Shown: positions 36,372 through 45,252 of the stretch, one piece after another
Layout of the letters: each line of letters begins with the position of its first letter
Position numbering within the stretch: the first letter of the stretch is position 1
Origin: Verrucomicrobiota bacterium
GTDB taxonomy: Bacteria > Verrucomicrobiota > Verrucomicrobiia > Limisphaerales > JAEYXS01
Assembly (NCBI GenBank): GCA_023431185.1
Contig: JAEYXS010000055.1
Span: forward strand, 1 to 64,000
DNA length: 64,000 nt
Direction: 5' to 3'
The notes under the pieces: model-generated
Told to the model about the DNA's origin: nothing
The model's database searches: none
Seen by the model: only the letters and a program-made list of their open reading frames with translations
Made by a program: the position numbers and the translations under genes

Positions 36372-38664
36372 GGTCAGGCACAGAGATGGTTTCGAGATAA
36401 GCTGGACCGCCAGCAGAGATCGCTTCCACGCGCACAGCGCAGTGCTTGTAGCTGGGCTGGCGCGAATAGGGATCAAACTCCGCCTTAGTGAGCCGGTTCG
36501 TCACGCCATAGTGCATGGGAATGAACACCTGCCCGGGTTGCACCGACGTGGTGATAAACGCCGTGCATTGGACACGCCCACGACGGGAAATTACCGCCAC
36601 TGTGGAATTAGGCGTGATACCCAGCCGTGCCGCATCGACCGGATTCAGTTCCACGTAAGCGTTCGCAGGATAGAGCGTTTGCAGTACAGCGGATTTGCCC
36701 GTGCGCGTTTGCGTATGCCACTGCGCCGAAGTCCCACGGCCCGTGAGCAAAATAAAAGGATACTCGGGCGTCGCAGGCTCGGCCACTGGTCGGGGAGGTT
36801 CAAAAAGGAAGCGTGCCTTGCCATCCGGCGTGAAGTAATGCCCGTCAGCGAACAAACGACGCTCGGCAAGGTGCGAAGTTTGAGGTGCGAAGTGCGAACC
36901 TCCCCCAGTTCCATTCGTCCCTCGCCCCTCTCCCCTCGCCCCTTCCGGGAGCGGCCATTGGATGCCGCCACTCTCATCGAGATGCGCGTAATCACGGATA
37001 CCGGTGATATCGCAGGGCCGGTTCGCCGAAAAACGTTTCAGGATCTGGAACGCTGCTTCTGGCGAGGTCCATTCCCGAAACAAATCCTCGCAGCCCCAAT
37101 AGTGAGCGATGAGGCGGAAGATATTGAAATCACTCAGGGCCAGTCCCGGAGCCACGGAGACTTTCTTCACCAGACCGAAACGGCGCTCGCTGTTGATGAA
37201 CGTCCCTTCCTTCTCGCCCCAACCGGCAGCGGGCAAAACCATATGTGCCTGCTGCGCGGTCTCCGTGGTAGCATACATGTCCTGCACCACGAGGAAATCG
37301 AGCTTGCTCGCCAGTTCGCGGAAATTCCGCTGGTTCACCCAGGAGTGCGAAGTGTTCGTGGCGATGACCCACAGGCCTTTGATCTTGCCCTGCGCGATGC
37401 CGTCCACGATCTGGTCATAGGCCCAGGAGTTCTTTTGCGGAATACGCTCTTCTGGAATCTGAAGCAGACTTGCTATATCCGCACGGTCTTCCGCCTTCAG
37501 GAAATCACGGCCACCCGGCAAGCCCGTGACATTGGCGAAGAGACGCGAGCCCATCGCATTACATTGGCCGGTAACGGAATTGGCTCCGGTGCCCGGACGC
37601 CCCATGTTGCCGGTCATCAGCGCGAGGTTGATGATGGCTTGGGCGGTGCGCGTGGCTTCGTGGCTTTGGTTCACCCCCATCGTCCACCAGAATGAGACGG
37701 CCTTGCCCTTGCCGATGCTCTCGGCACAGTGATAAAGCTCACCCACCGTCAGACCCGTCTCCGCCGCCACCTTGTCCGGTGTGAACTGGCGGACGAACTC
37801 GGCGAAATCATGGAAACCAGTCGTGTGATGCGTGATGTAAGCGAGTTTGATCCAGTGATTCTGGATCAGGAGATTCGCCAGCCCGTAGAGCAGCGTGAGA
37901 TCGGACTTGGGTTGCAATGCCAGATGCTGCGTGGCCGCCGCCGCTGTCTCCGTGCGGCGGGGATCGATGACGATGATCTGGGGCTTGTGCTTGTTCCGGA
38001 GCACCCGCTGCCACATGATGGGATGCGCGATACAGAGATTCGAGCCGATGAATACCAACACATCAGACTCTTCGAAATCCGCGTACGTGTATGGCGGCGC
38101 GTCGAAACCGAAGCTCTGCTTGTAAGCCACGTGCGAGGTGGCCATGCATTGGCGCGTATTGGAATCGCAATGCAGACCACCCATGCCGAACTTGAAGAGC
38201 GTGCCAAGGAAGGCCATCTCCTCCGTGCATATCTGGCCGGTGCTGAGGAAGGCGACACTCTCGTTGCCGTGCTGCGCCATGATATCCTTGAAACGGCTCG
38301 TGAAGAGCTTCATCGCCTCATCCCACGTGGCGGGATGAAGTTCGCCGCGCTCATCGCGGATAAGCGGGCTGGTGGCCCGATCGGACGCGTAAAGCGGTGT
38401 GAGCGCCTCCCAACCTTTCGGACAGGCCATGCCAAGATTCACGGGATAACCGCTGCTCGGGCTCAGGTTCACGGCCGCGCCATCCTTCAGATGGATGTCC
38501 AGCGAGCAGCCCGTGGAACAGAACCCGCAAACACTGCGCGTGGTGGCGTCCGGTTTCAACCGGGCCGGCACGTTGCCCAACCCGAATTCACCGGGCCGCA
38601 ACAGCAGTTCGGCAGTCAAAGGACCGTGCCACTGGCGCAGAAGTGTATTGGGCTGTTCGTTCAT
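36364..38664 (-). CDS. nasA: Assimilatory-type molybdopterin nitrate reductase
   Basis: A 766-residue molybdopterin oxidoreductase that should reduce nitrate to nitrite. An N-terminal [4Fe-4S] site (CGFCSTGC, then MACPKGW) is followed by the molybdopterin domains with NTRQCMATSHVAYKQSFG, in which C is the likely Mo ligand, and GSNLCIAHPIMWQR. The molybdopterin dinucleotide-binding domain begins near 640 (LLTGRGTSAQWHTQTRTGKS). No Tat signal is visible, so it is cytoplasmic. A linker at about 570-600 (PLPEGARGEGR) derives from a dispersed repeat. It overlaps the upstream electron-transfer gene by ATGA and the cupin by eight bases. Confidence 0.87.
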   Translation of the reverse strand: MNEQPNTLLRQWHGPLTAELLLRPGEFGLGNVPARLKPDATTRSVCGFCSTGCSLDIHLKDGAAVNLSPSSGYPVNLGMACPKGWEALTPLYASDRATSPLIRDERGELHPATWDEAMKLFTSRFKDIMAQHGNESVAFLSTGQICTEEMAFLGTLFKFGMGGLHCDSNTRQCMATSHVAYKQSFGFDAPPYTYADFEESDVLVFIGSNLCIAHPIMWQRVLRNKHKPQIIVIDPRRTETAAAATQHLALQPKSDLTLLYGLANLLIQNHWIKLAYITHHTTGFHDFAEFVRQFTPDKVAAETGLTVGELYHCAESIGKGKAVSFWWTMGVNQSHEATRTAQAIINLALMTGNMGRPGTGANSVTGQCNAMGSRLFANVTGLPGGRDFLKAEDRADIASLLQIPEERIPQKNSWAYDQIVDGIAQGKIKGLWVIATNTSHSWVNQRNFRELASKLDFLVVQDMYATTETAQQAHMVLPAAGWGEKEGTFINSERRFGLVKKVSVAPGLALSDFNIFRLIAHYWGCEDLFREWTSPEAAFQILKRFSANRPCDITGIRDYAHLDESGGIQWPLPEGARGEGRGTNGTGGGSHFAPQTSHLAERRLFADGHYFTPDGKARFLFEPPRPVAEPATPEYPFILLTGRGTSAQWHTQTRTGKSAVLQTLYPANAYVELNPVDAARLGITPNSTVAVISRRGRVQCTAFITTSVQPGQVFIPMHYGVTNRLTKAEFDPYSRQPSYKHCAVRVEAISAGGPAYLETISVPDHE
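36916..36951 (-). repeat. Dispersed repeat remnant inside the nitrate reductase gene
   Basis: CGCCCCTCTCCCCTCGCCCC is typical of the intergenic repeat at 7535-7588. Here it encodes part of the linker PLPEGARGEGR in frame. A neighbouring stretch, 36869-36899, repeats the word GTGCGAAGT/GCGAAGTTTGAG and may be a second inserted repeat. Confidence 0.5.
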
Positions 38665-40349
38665 AATCCTCCCGGCATCTTGCGTGCGACTTCGGCAACG
38701 AAATAAAGATGGCGCTCCAGCAGTTCACCCAGCAGGCAGAAACCGAAAACCAACGCCGCCATGCCCGCCAACGGCGTACCGGACAAGAGCAATAGTAACG
38801 GCATTACCAGGCCACCGATTGCAGCGAGTGTTAGACGGCCCCGGAAGATCTCACTGAGCGGGCGCAACAGATGAAGACGTGCGGATTTGCTCAACGGCGC
38901 ATCCGGCGTGTGCTGATGGCTGGCAAAGATGGAGCATTCCACAGCCAGCTTCAGGGCCATGAGCAATCCCGTCATCGCGACCAGCACCATCCGGTCGCTG
39001 CCAGCAGGCATAAATATCATGATGCCAGTCCAGCCGAGCAGCAGCGCGGTGAGACCAAACTTGGGGAAGCTTAAAGACGCCTTCCAGAAAGGCCGCCGGG
39101 TATCCACATAGATCATCGCGGAGCAGAAAACCGCCACCAGACCGACCCCGGCCGCAATCCAAGCGGTCCACGACTGCAAGAGCACGGCGTGCAAGCCCAG
39201 CGCACCAACGAATTTGCCGAAGACGATCAGCTCACGGCTCAGCCAGGATTTCCGCCAGCCCAGAAAACCGCGCCAAGCCTTAAGCGGCTGGCCGAGGTGC
39301 AAGGTGCCCGCGACCATGCCGATCACCGAGATGATCAGGGCGAAGATTGTCTGTGATCGGTTTGCCAGGCCATTGATTGCTTCAAACAAACTCATGCCCA
39401 CGCCAGCTTGTGTCAGCACCAGCATGATGGTGAGGGGCAGATGCGCTTTGCCCGGGCGCACTTCATGGCTGTCGCCAGAGACCAGTTCAGCCACCGGTTG
39501 ACGGGAGCGATAACGCGTCGTCGGCACCGTGATGGCCGCATCCGGTGAGCTAGGGAGAAATCTTGGAATGACAGGCGCCACCGCATGAATGTTGAAGGAA
39601 TGGCCATTGGTCACATGCCCATTCAAAGGGGATGACGTTTTCTCCGCTTTGGAAAGCAGGAGCATATCGTTCTTCTTGCGATAGCCGGTGATGATCTCCG
39701 CCTTGTCCACCACGGCGATGCGAATAGCTTCGTTTGGACAAGCTTGCACGCAAGCCGGAGCTTCACCCACGCCGAGACGGTTCGCGCACATGTCGCACTT
39801 GCGCACGATTCCCAGACGTTCCGAATACTTCGGCACGTCGTAGGGACACTTCATCACGCAGTACTGGCAGCCGATGCATTGGTCGTCCAGATGCCGCACG
39901 ATGCCCGTCAGCGGGTCCTTGTCGTAAGCGAGCACCGGGCAGCCGTTCAGACAGCCCGGATCAGCACAATGATGACAGGCGGTCGTGACGTGCTTGTGAA
40001 ATGACTTGGGTTGCAGGATGGAGACTTCATCCGGCTCCTCCTTGACCGGTGGCGGGACCAACAGACCAACCCCGCGCCATGTTTCATTCTCATCCAGCCC
40101 GTTCAATGAGTGGCAGGCTGTCACGCATGCCTTGCAGCCGGAGCAGACGTCCAAATCCACATCAAAAGCGTATTGCTCTCCCGGACCCGGCGGCTGCGCG
40201 GGCAACAGGCTTCGGTAATGCGCCTCCATGGCGGGCCCACTGCGCCCCTCGTGCCAGTTGGCAAACCGCTCGACAGCAGTAAGCGACCGTTGCTCGGCGA
40301 GCAACTGGTCGATCAACGTCATTTTCGGTTCTTCAGCCACAGTGATCAT
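38661..40349 (-). CDS. Fused DmsB/DmsC-type electron-transfer and membrane anchor protein
   Basis: A 562-residue protein. Residues about 60-220 are a four-cluster ferredoxin of DmsB type, with cysteine groups CSGCKACVTAC, CHHCADPGCLNGC, CIGCQYCVMKC and CDMCANR...CVQAC. From about 315 to 560 there are eight or so membrane segments resembling the DmsC quinol-oxidising anchor. In DMSO reductase these are separate subunits; here they form one chain. It would pass electrons from membrane quinol to the nitrate reductase encoded next, whose start overlaps its stop (ATGA). Start may be ATG at 40349 or at 40322; neither has a strong ribosome binding site. Confidence 0.85.
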   Translation of the reverse strand: MITVAEEPKMTLIDQLLAEQRSLTAVERFANWHEGRSGPAMEAHYRSLLPAQPPGPGEQYAFDVDLDVCSGCKACVTACHSLNGLDENETWRGVGLLVPPPVKEEPDEVSILQPKSFHKHVTTACHHCADPGCLNGCPVLAYDKDPLTGIVRHLDDQCIGCQYCVMKCPYDVPKYSERLGIVRKCDMCANRLGVGEAPACVQACPNEAIRIAVVDKAEIITGYRKKNDMLLLSKAEKTSSPLNGHVTNGHSFNIHAVAPVIPRFLPSSPDAAITVPTTRYRSRQPVAELVSGDSHEVRPGKAHLPLTIMLVLTQAGVGMSLFEAINGLANRSQTIFALIISVIGMVAGTLHLGQPLKAWRGFLGWRKSWLSRELIVFGKFVGALGLHAVLLQSWTAWIAAGVGLVAVFCSAMIYVDTRRPFWKASLSFPKFGLTALLLGWTGIMIFMPAGSDRMVLVAMTGLLMALKLAVECSIFASHQHTPDAPLSKSARLHLLRPLSEIFRGRLTLAAIGGLVMPLLLLLSGTPLAGMAALVFGFCLLGELLERHLYFVAEVARKMPGGL

Positions 40350-40702
40350 GGTCAGCGCATAGGCGCTACCCTTCTTTCAGCATGCCGAGGGCCTAAGCCT
40401 CAAATCACTCCGTTCATATTTTTGTAAAATTACATGAATTTTGTTCATATATAGCCAATCTGCCTGATAGGCATGAATTTGAGGGGCAAAGAGGGGTAAA
40501 AAGCGGGAATAACCTAATGTGCCAGATGGAGTTGGAATGTTTAAATGGCCATTAAATGACTGTTGTTTTTCGTCCATCCTGACCAGCTTGCACAGTACTG
40601 CCAGATACACTTCCGCCCGTTCAGCCGACAGGGCCAAACGGGCGGAGTGGGCGTTTCCGGATGCACGCCGGATCCGCGCGGAGGAACCGCAGACCGAAAG
40701 GC
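40350..40702. other. 353-base promoter gap between the nitrate transport and reductase units
   Basis: An AT-rich patch (40410-40480) carries the LysR-type dyad and an extra ATGAAT half-site at 40473. Near 40613-40645 a nine-base stem CCGCCCGTT/AACGGGCGG lies downstream of the porin gene; it lacks a T-run but could end or process the upstream transcript. No gene is convincing. Confidence 0.5.
40434..40448. promoter_or_regulatory. LysR-type dyad ATGAATTTTGTTCAT (site 1)
   Basis: A perfect ATGAA-N5-TTCAT dyad contains the T-N11-A signature of LysR operators. It lies 84 bases upstream of the start of the nitrate reductase unit. The same dyad occurs at 46813 and 48338. Confidence 0.6.
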
Positions 40703-42172
40703 TTAGAAGCTGAAATTCGTCTGCACGTAAACGTAGTTCGCGTCCTTCGAACCGAAGGCCGCGCCGCTCAGCGATTGCTTCACGTAATCACCGCGGAAGA
40801 AGTGGCAGTAGGCCGCTTCCACCGTGATGTGCGGGGAGACCGCATAGGTCACCACGAGATCCAGTTCCGAGCCCACATAGCTGCTGTAGGTCGGATTGAT
40901 GCCGTAGCCTGTACCACCAGGGGTGGCCGCGATGCCGCCACGACGGGCACCCGTCACGGCGTAGAAGTTGTCACTCGTGTCCGCGAGCCAGAAAAACTGG
41001 CCTTCGAGCAGGACCGTCAGGCGAGGCAGCGGCTTGATGGAGGTCTGCAGACGGACGTTATGGATGTTCTGGAGCGAGACGAAATCCATGAACCCGTAGA
41101 ACTTGTGGTTCGTGGGGAAAAGGTTCTCGAATGTCTCGTGTTTGCCATCCGTAGCGTTACCGTCACCCGAGGCAAAATTGTATTCCAAACCGAGCCGCGG
41201 CGTCATGGCCATGTCCGCGAAGGTGTAACCGCCACCGGCGAAGATCGCATAAGCCTCATGGCTTAAGCTGCTCGTTGCAGCGGGCAGCGCCGGATCATTG
41301 AAATGACCGAACTGCCCCATAAGCTCGTAGGTATAATCCCAGTTGCCGATGTCGCCGGGATTCGACTTGCCGCGGATACCAATGGTGTAGATGTCGCGCG
41401 CCGAGGGCGTAGGCACCAGTCCGCCCAGTTGCAGAGTCGGTGATTTGGCGTTGGCGTTGCGTGAGAGGAAGTAGATGTCCGTGCTCTGCTTCGGCACTTT
41501 CTTGGTGGTCGCGTAGATACCGGAGAAGGTCTCGTATTCGTTCGAGACGTTGAAATTGTTGTCGTCCGGAACCACCAGGCGGCTGGTGAACATGTCCGCG
41601 GCGAACCACGGATTCTGCCAGCGAAGCTTGGCGGCATCGAAGGTGCGGCCGATATTGTTCCACGCGAAGGCACCGACGAGGCGCTCATCACCGTAGGACA
41701 ACTCCTGGCGACCAATCTTCAAGGAGACCGGAAACTCCTTGTGGTTGCCGATGGTCACGAATGCCTGATGCAAATCGATCGGACCGTCGGATTCAGGATT
41801 CGGATTGCGGTCGTCCCCGGTGCTGCTGCTGTGGCGGCCTTCCACCATGGCGCTGAACCATTCGCCGGTGTAGCCGACGCGGGGACGCACGCGGGTGAGC
41901 AGATAGGAATTATCCACATCAGCACCCGTCGCCCGGAAGTCCAAGGAACCAGGTGCGCCGGCGATGACGATGTTGTCTTTCACCTCATAACGGAGGCGAA
42001 CTTGAGCCCCGATATCCCAGGCGGCCATGTAAGGATCATCTTTGCGCAGGTAGTCATTGAGAAAGCCCTGGCTCGGGCGCACCGGTGCGGTGACAGTGTA
42101 ATCACCGGCATACAAGGAACTGGCGGCAGCCAGGACAAAGGCGCTGGTGAGGAGTGTGGTCGTGTGTTTCAT
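40703..42172 (-). CDS. Outer-membrane porin (alginate-export/OprP-like barrel)
   Basis: A 489-residue exported beta-barrel protein: signal peptide 1-22 (ending LYAG), then alternating strands rich in aromatic residues, such as DIGAQVRLRYEVKD and PRVGYTGEWFSAMVEGRHS, and a C-terminal strand ending VQTNFSF with the terminal Phe needed for outer-membrane insertion. The overall pattern fits the alginate export (AlgE-like) barrel family. It is 25 bases after the last ATPase gene of the nitrate ABC operon and is probably the outer-membrane entry route for nitrate or nitrite (inference from context). Confidence 0.78.
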   Translation of the reverse strand: MKHTTTLLTSAFVLAAASSLYAGDYTVTAPVRPSQGFLNDYLRKDDPYMAAWDIGAQVRLRYEVKDNIVIAGAPGSLDFRATGADVDNSYLLTRVRPRVGYTGEWFSAMVEGRHSSSTGDDRNPNPESDGPIDLHQAFVTIGNHKEFPVSLKIGRQELSYGDERLVGAFAWNNIGRTFDAAKLRWQNPWFAADMFTSRLVVPDDNNFNVSNEYETFSGIYATTKKVPKQSTDIYFLSRNANAKSPTLQLGGLVPTPSARDIYTIGIRGKSNPGDIGNWDYTYELMGQFGHFNDPALPAATSSLSHEAYAIFAGGGYTFADMAMTPRLGLEYNFASGDGNATDGKHETFENLFPTNHKFYGFMDFVSLQNIHNVRLQTSIKPLPRLTVLLEGQFFWLADTSDNFYAVTGARRGGIAATPGGTGYGINPTYSSYVGSELDLVVTYAVSPHITVEAAYCHFFRGDYVKQSLSGAAFGSKDANYVYVQTNFSF

Positions 42173-42197
42173 GCTGGCGTTTTCTGGGGGGTTGGGT

Positions 42198-43109
42198 TCA
42201 GACGGAGTGAACTAAAGCTTCTTTGGAGACGGGAGAATTGACGGGCGGCGTCACCGTTGTCTTCTGGGCAGGCGGTTGCGCCGGAGTGGAAGCGGGCGGT
42301 GGCGCGGAGTGCGCCGCCTGCTTGTGCTTGTTCTTGTGCGCGTGAATCTCGAGGAACTCGATGAGGCGTTCGCGCAACGGGTAGTAATCCGGATGCTCCA
42401 TCACGGCTTTGCGCTCGCGCGGACGGGGGAAATTCACTTCGATGATATCGCCCACTTCTGCTTCCGGCCCATCCGTCATGCACACGATACGATCGCTCAG
42501 GAAGAGCGCCTCATCCACGTCATGCGTGACCATGAGCGCGGTCTTCTTATCTCGGCGCCAAAGCTCAATGAGCACCTGCTGCAACTCGTAACGCGTGAGC
42601 GAGTCGAGCATGCCGAAGGGTTCATCCAGCAGCAGCATCTTAGGCGAGAGCGCAAAGGCGCGGGCGATGCCCACACGTTGACGCATGCCTTGCGAAAGTT
42701 CAGCGGGCTTCTTGTGCATCGAATCACCCAGACCGACGACTGTGAGATAATACTCCACGATCTGGTCGCGCTCTTCCTTGTCAGCCGTGTAGAAGACCTG
42801 GTCCACACCCAGCTTCACGTTCTCGAACGCGGTCATCCAAGGCAACAGGCAGGGCGATTGGAACACCACCCCGCGATCTGGAGCAGCGCCAATCAGCTCT
42901 TTGCCGGCGAGAATGATACCGCCTCCGGTGATGTCGTTCAGACCGGCGAGCATCGAGAGCACGGTGGACTTGCCGCAGCCCGAATGGCCGATGAGCGTGA
43001 TGAACTCGCCCTTCTTGATGTTGAGGTTGAAATCCTTGACGACGGCCACCGGCCCTTTGGGCGTCGGATAGATCTTCGTCAGATTGGAAAGCTGCACATA
43101 GTCGCTCAT
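42198..43109 (-). CDS. nrtD: Nitrate ABC transporter ATPase
   Basis: A 303-residue ABC ATPase of the nitrate/sulfonate/taurine group. Walker A is GHSGCGKST, the signature LSQGMRQRVGIARA and Walker B LLLDEPFGMLD. The N-terminal two thirds closely fit NrtD; the last 50 residues form a Lys/His- and Pro-rich tail (HAHKNKHKQAAHSAPPPA) of unknown use. It overlaps the previous ATPase gene by four bases (ATGA). Two ATPases from one operon suggest a heterodimeric motor, as in cyanobacterial NrtC/NrtD. Confidence 0.88.
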   Translation of the reverse strand: MSDYVQLSNLTKIYPTPKGPVAVVKDFNLNIKKGEFITLIGHSGCGKSTVLSMLAGLNDITGGGIILAGKELIGAAPDRGVVFQSPCLLPWMTAFENVKLGVDQVFYTADKEERDQIVEYYLTVVGLGDSMHKKPAELSQGMRQRVGIARAFALSPKMLLLDEPFGMLDSLTRYELQQVLIELWRRDKKTALMVTHDVDEALFLSDRIVCMTDGPEAEVGDIIEVNFPRPRERKAVMEHPDYYPLRERLIEFLEIHAHKNKHKQAAHSAPPPASTPAQPPAQKTTVTPPVNSPVSKEALVHSV

Positions 43110-44023
43110 ACTTCGACCTCCACTTTCTCGACTTTCACTTCACTGCGGCGACGAGGCCGGGGCTTGGGACCAAACAGTTCGCGGGTGATGGACAGATCCT
43201 CGGGCTCGATGTCCGGCAGGACCAGCTTCTTGGTCACGGCGGCAGTGCGCTGCTGGCGGGAGCTCAAAAGGAAATCAACGACCTCACGGCGGATGCGCTT
43301 GAACACCGGGTCATGATTGATGGCCTTGCGGTCACGCGGACGCTCGATGTCCACCTGGAAGGAAGGTCCGAGTGTGGCATTCGGTCCGGCGGTCAGCGGG
43401 ATAATGCGGTCGGCGAGGTAGATGCCCTCATCCGGATCGTTCGTGATGAGTACCACCGTCTTCTTGTTCTCCTGCCAGATGCGGGAAATCTCATCCTGCA
43501 ACGTGGCGCGGGTCAGCGCGTCCAGAGCACCGAGTGGTTCATCCAGCAAAAGGATTTGCGGGTCCATCGCGAGCGCACGGGCCACGCTCACGCGCTGGCG
43601 CATACCGCCGGAAAGTTCGCTGGGCTTCTTATCGCGCGCCGGAGTGAGATTTACCATGCCGATGTAACGCTCCACGTGCTGCTGCTTCTTGGCAGCCGCC
43701 CAGTTGGGGAAAACCTGATCCACGGCCAGATAGATGTTTTCGTAAACGCTCAACCACGGCAGCAGCGAGTAGTTCTGGAATACCACACCGCGATCCGGAC
43801 CGGGTTCTTTGATCTCCAGATCGTTCAGCGTCACCGTGCCGGTATCAGGATGGATGAGCCCCGCGATCATGTTCATCAAGGTGCTCTTGCCGGCGCCGGA
43901 GTAACCGACGATGGCCACGAACTCGCCCTTCTCGATGCTCAGGTTCAAATCCTTGAGCACCTCGTTGCGCTGGCCCTTGGCACCGAAGCCCTTGTTGACG
44001 TTTTTTAGTTCAAGAAATGCCAT
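43106..44023 (-). CDS. Nitrate ABC transporter ATPase, second subunit
   Basis: A 305-residue ABC ATPase similar to the following one. Walker A is GYSGAGKST, the signature LSGGMRQRVSVARA and Walker B LLLDEPLGALD. The H-loop position reads ITNDPDEG, with Asn in place of the usual Thr-His of THD, so this site may be catalytically weak; this is visible in the sequence. A basic tail (RPRRRSEVKVEKVEVEV) replaces the NrtA-like domain that cyanobacterial NrtC carries. It starts 26 bases after the permease gene. Confidence 0.85.
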   Translation of the reverse strand: MAFLELKNVNKGFGAKGQRNEVLKDLNLSIEKGEFVAIVGYSGAGKSTLMNMIAGLIHPDTGTVTLNDLEIKEPGPDRGVVFQNYSLLPWLSVYENIYLAVDQVFPNWAAAKKQQHVERYIGMVNLTPARDKKPSELSGGMRQRVSVARALAMDPQILLLDEPLGALDALTRATLQDEISRIWQENKKTVVLITNDPDEGIYLADRIIPLTAGPNATLGPSFQVDIERPRDRKAINHDPVFKRIRREVVDFLLSSRQQRTAAVTKKLVLPDIEPEDLSITRELFGPKPRPRRRSEVKVEKVEVEV

Positions 44024-44049
44024 GGCATTCAGAGTTAAGGATTTTTGCC

Positions 44050-44889
44050 TTAAGCGGTCTTGAAACGGCGTTCCACCACGCTCATCAGACGGTCGAGGAC
44101 GAACCCGACCACACCGATCATGAGGATGCAGAGGATGATCTGCTCGTAGATGAGCGCATTATACTGCTGCCAGAGGAAGCCGCCTACACCCGGACGGCCG
44201 GTGAGCATCTCGGCGGCCACGATCACGAGCCACGCGATACCCAGGCTCAGGCGGAAACCGGTGAACATGTAAGGCAGCGTGGCCGGGATCATCACCTTGG
44301 TGAGCGTCTTCCAGCGGGAGAGTTTCAAGACCTTGGCGACGTTCAAGTAATCTTGCGGGATGGCGCGCACGCCCACCGCCGTGTTCAACACGGTCGGCCA
44401 CATGGCGCAGATGGCGATGGTGAAGAGCGCCGCGAGGTCACTCGCATTCTTGCCCGCACCGAGGAAGAGCACCATGCCGAGCGGCAACCACGCGAGCGGC
44501 GAGACCGGGCGCAGCACCTGGATGATCGGGTCAGCCATCTTGGTGAAGGATTTCGACAGCCCCAGGAAGAACCCAAGCGGCGTGCCGATGAGGAGCGCGA
44601 TGAAGTAGCCCTTGGCCACCAAGATCAGCGAGAGCCAGGTGAAACGCAGGATGCCCTGGTCCAACTCGCCGCGATGCGCGAACGGCTCCATCACGTAGGG
44701 CTTGCTGGATTCCCACGTCTCTTTGACGTTAGGCAGCGCAGCGATGGCACCGACACGTTCTTCCGAGATGACATTACCTTCGGCGTCCTTGACGACCACC
44801 TTCTTGCCCGCAAGCAAGTGCCAGCCACCGACCACGATCAAGGCACCGATCAAGGGCAGGATCAACCAGTCCAGTTTGAATGATTTCAT
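44050..44889 (-). CDS. nrtB: Nitrate ABC transporter permease
   Basis: A 279-residue inner-membrane permease with one N-terminal membrane segment (9-25), a periplasmic loop (about 26-80) and a binding-protein-dependent transport domain of some five segments. The EAA-like loop is seen in KLSRWKTLTKVMIPATLPYMFTGFRLSLG, of which VMIPATLPYMFTG is the core. It fits the NrtB/SsuC/TauC family, and context decides for nitrate. It follows the NrtS-like gene by 19 bases. Confidence 0.88.
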   Translation of the reverse strand: MKSFKLDWLILPLIGALIVVGGWHLLAGKKVVVKDAEGNVISEERVGAIAALPNVKETWESSKPYVMEPFAHRGELDQGILRFTWLSLILVAKGYFIALLIGTPLGFFLGLSKSFTKMADPIIQVLRPVSPLAWLPLGMVLFLGAGKNASDLAALFTIAICAMWPTVLNTAVGVRAIPQDYLNVAKVLKLSRWKTLTKVMIPATLPYMFTGFRLSLGIAWLVIVAAEMLTGRPGVGGFLWQQYNALIYEQIILCILMIGVVGFVLDRLMSVVERRFKTA

Positions 44890-44908
44890 AGATTCTAAAG
44901 AGTTAAAG

Positions 44909-45226
44909 TCAGCGGGAGGATTCAGCGTTCAGGGATTCACCATGGGAGACAACGGACGGACAGGTTTGCCTCCCGTCATTCTCCGACTGCTTCTCCACCC
45001 AGGTGGCGGCAGCGGAAACAAGCGCCACACTGGAGGTGACCAGCGGAGAGATAATCGTTTTGAAAAGGGTCAGGCCGGTGGCCTGATGATGATACCAGAC
45101 ATCCCCTTGATTGAGGACGGCCTGCAAGACCCCCACCGGCAAACCAACCTTCAGGACGCGCATCCAAACGGTGCGCTGACGCATCGCTGCGAGCCAGAGG
45201 TTACGGTTGCCGGTGGAGGGTTTCAT
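44909..45226 (-). CDS. NrtS-like small nitrate transport membrane protein
   Basis: A 105-residue protein with two membrane segments (about 23-40 and 52-75) separated by NQGDVWYHHQATG. The layout LKVGLPVGVLQAVLNQGD...FKTIISPLVTSSVA fits what I know of NrtS, the small nitrate permease described in marine cyanobacteria, which works with a second small subunit there. It is placed between nrtA and nrtB in the operon. The C-terminal 30 residues (EKQSENDGRQTCPSV) are polar and look variable. Assignment is from pattern memory and needs a profile search. Start ATG at 45226 has only a weak ribosome binding site. Confidence 0.6.
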   Translation of the reverse strand: MKPSTGNRNLWLAAMRQRTVWMRVLKVGLPVGVLQAVLNQGDVWYHHQATGLTLFKTIISPLVTSSVALVSAAATWVEKQSENDGRQTCPSVVSHGESLNAESSR

Positions 45227-45252
45227 ATTCTTATCACAGTTTCGGTTTCGGA

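Noticed and set aside
40377..40637. 86-codon minus-strand frame in the gap between the nitrate units
   Set aside because: It runs over the LysR dyad and the hairpin, has no ribosome binding site and no resemblance to known proteins.
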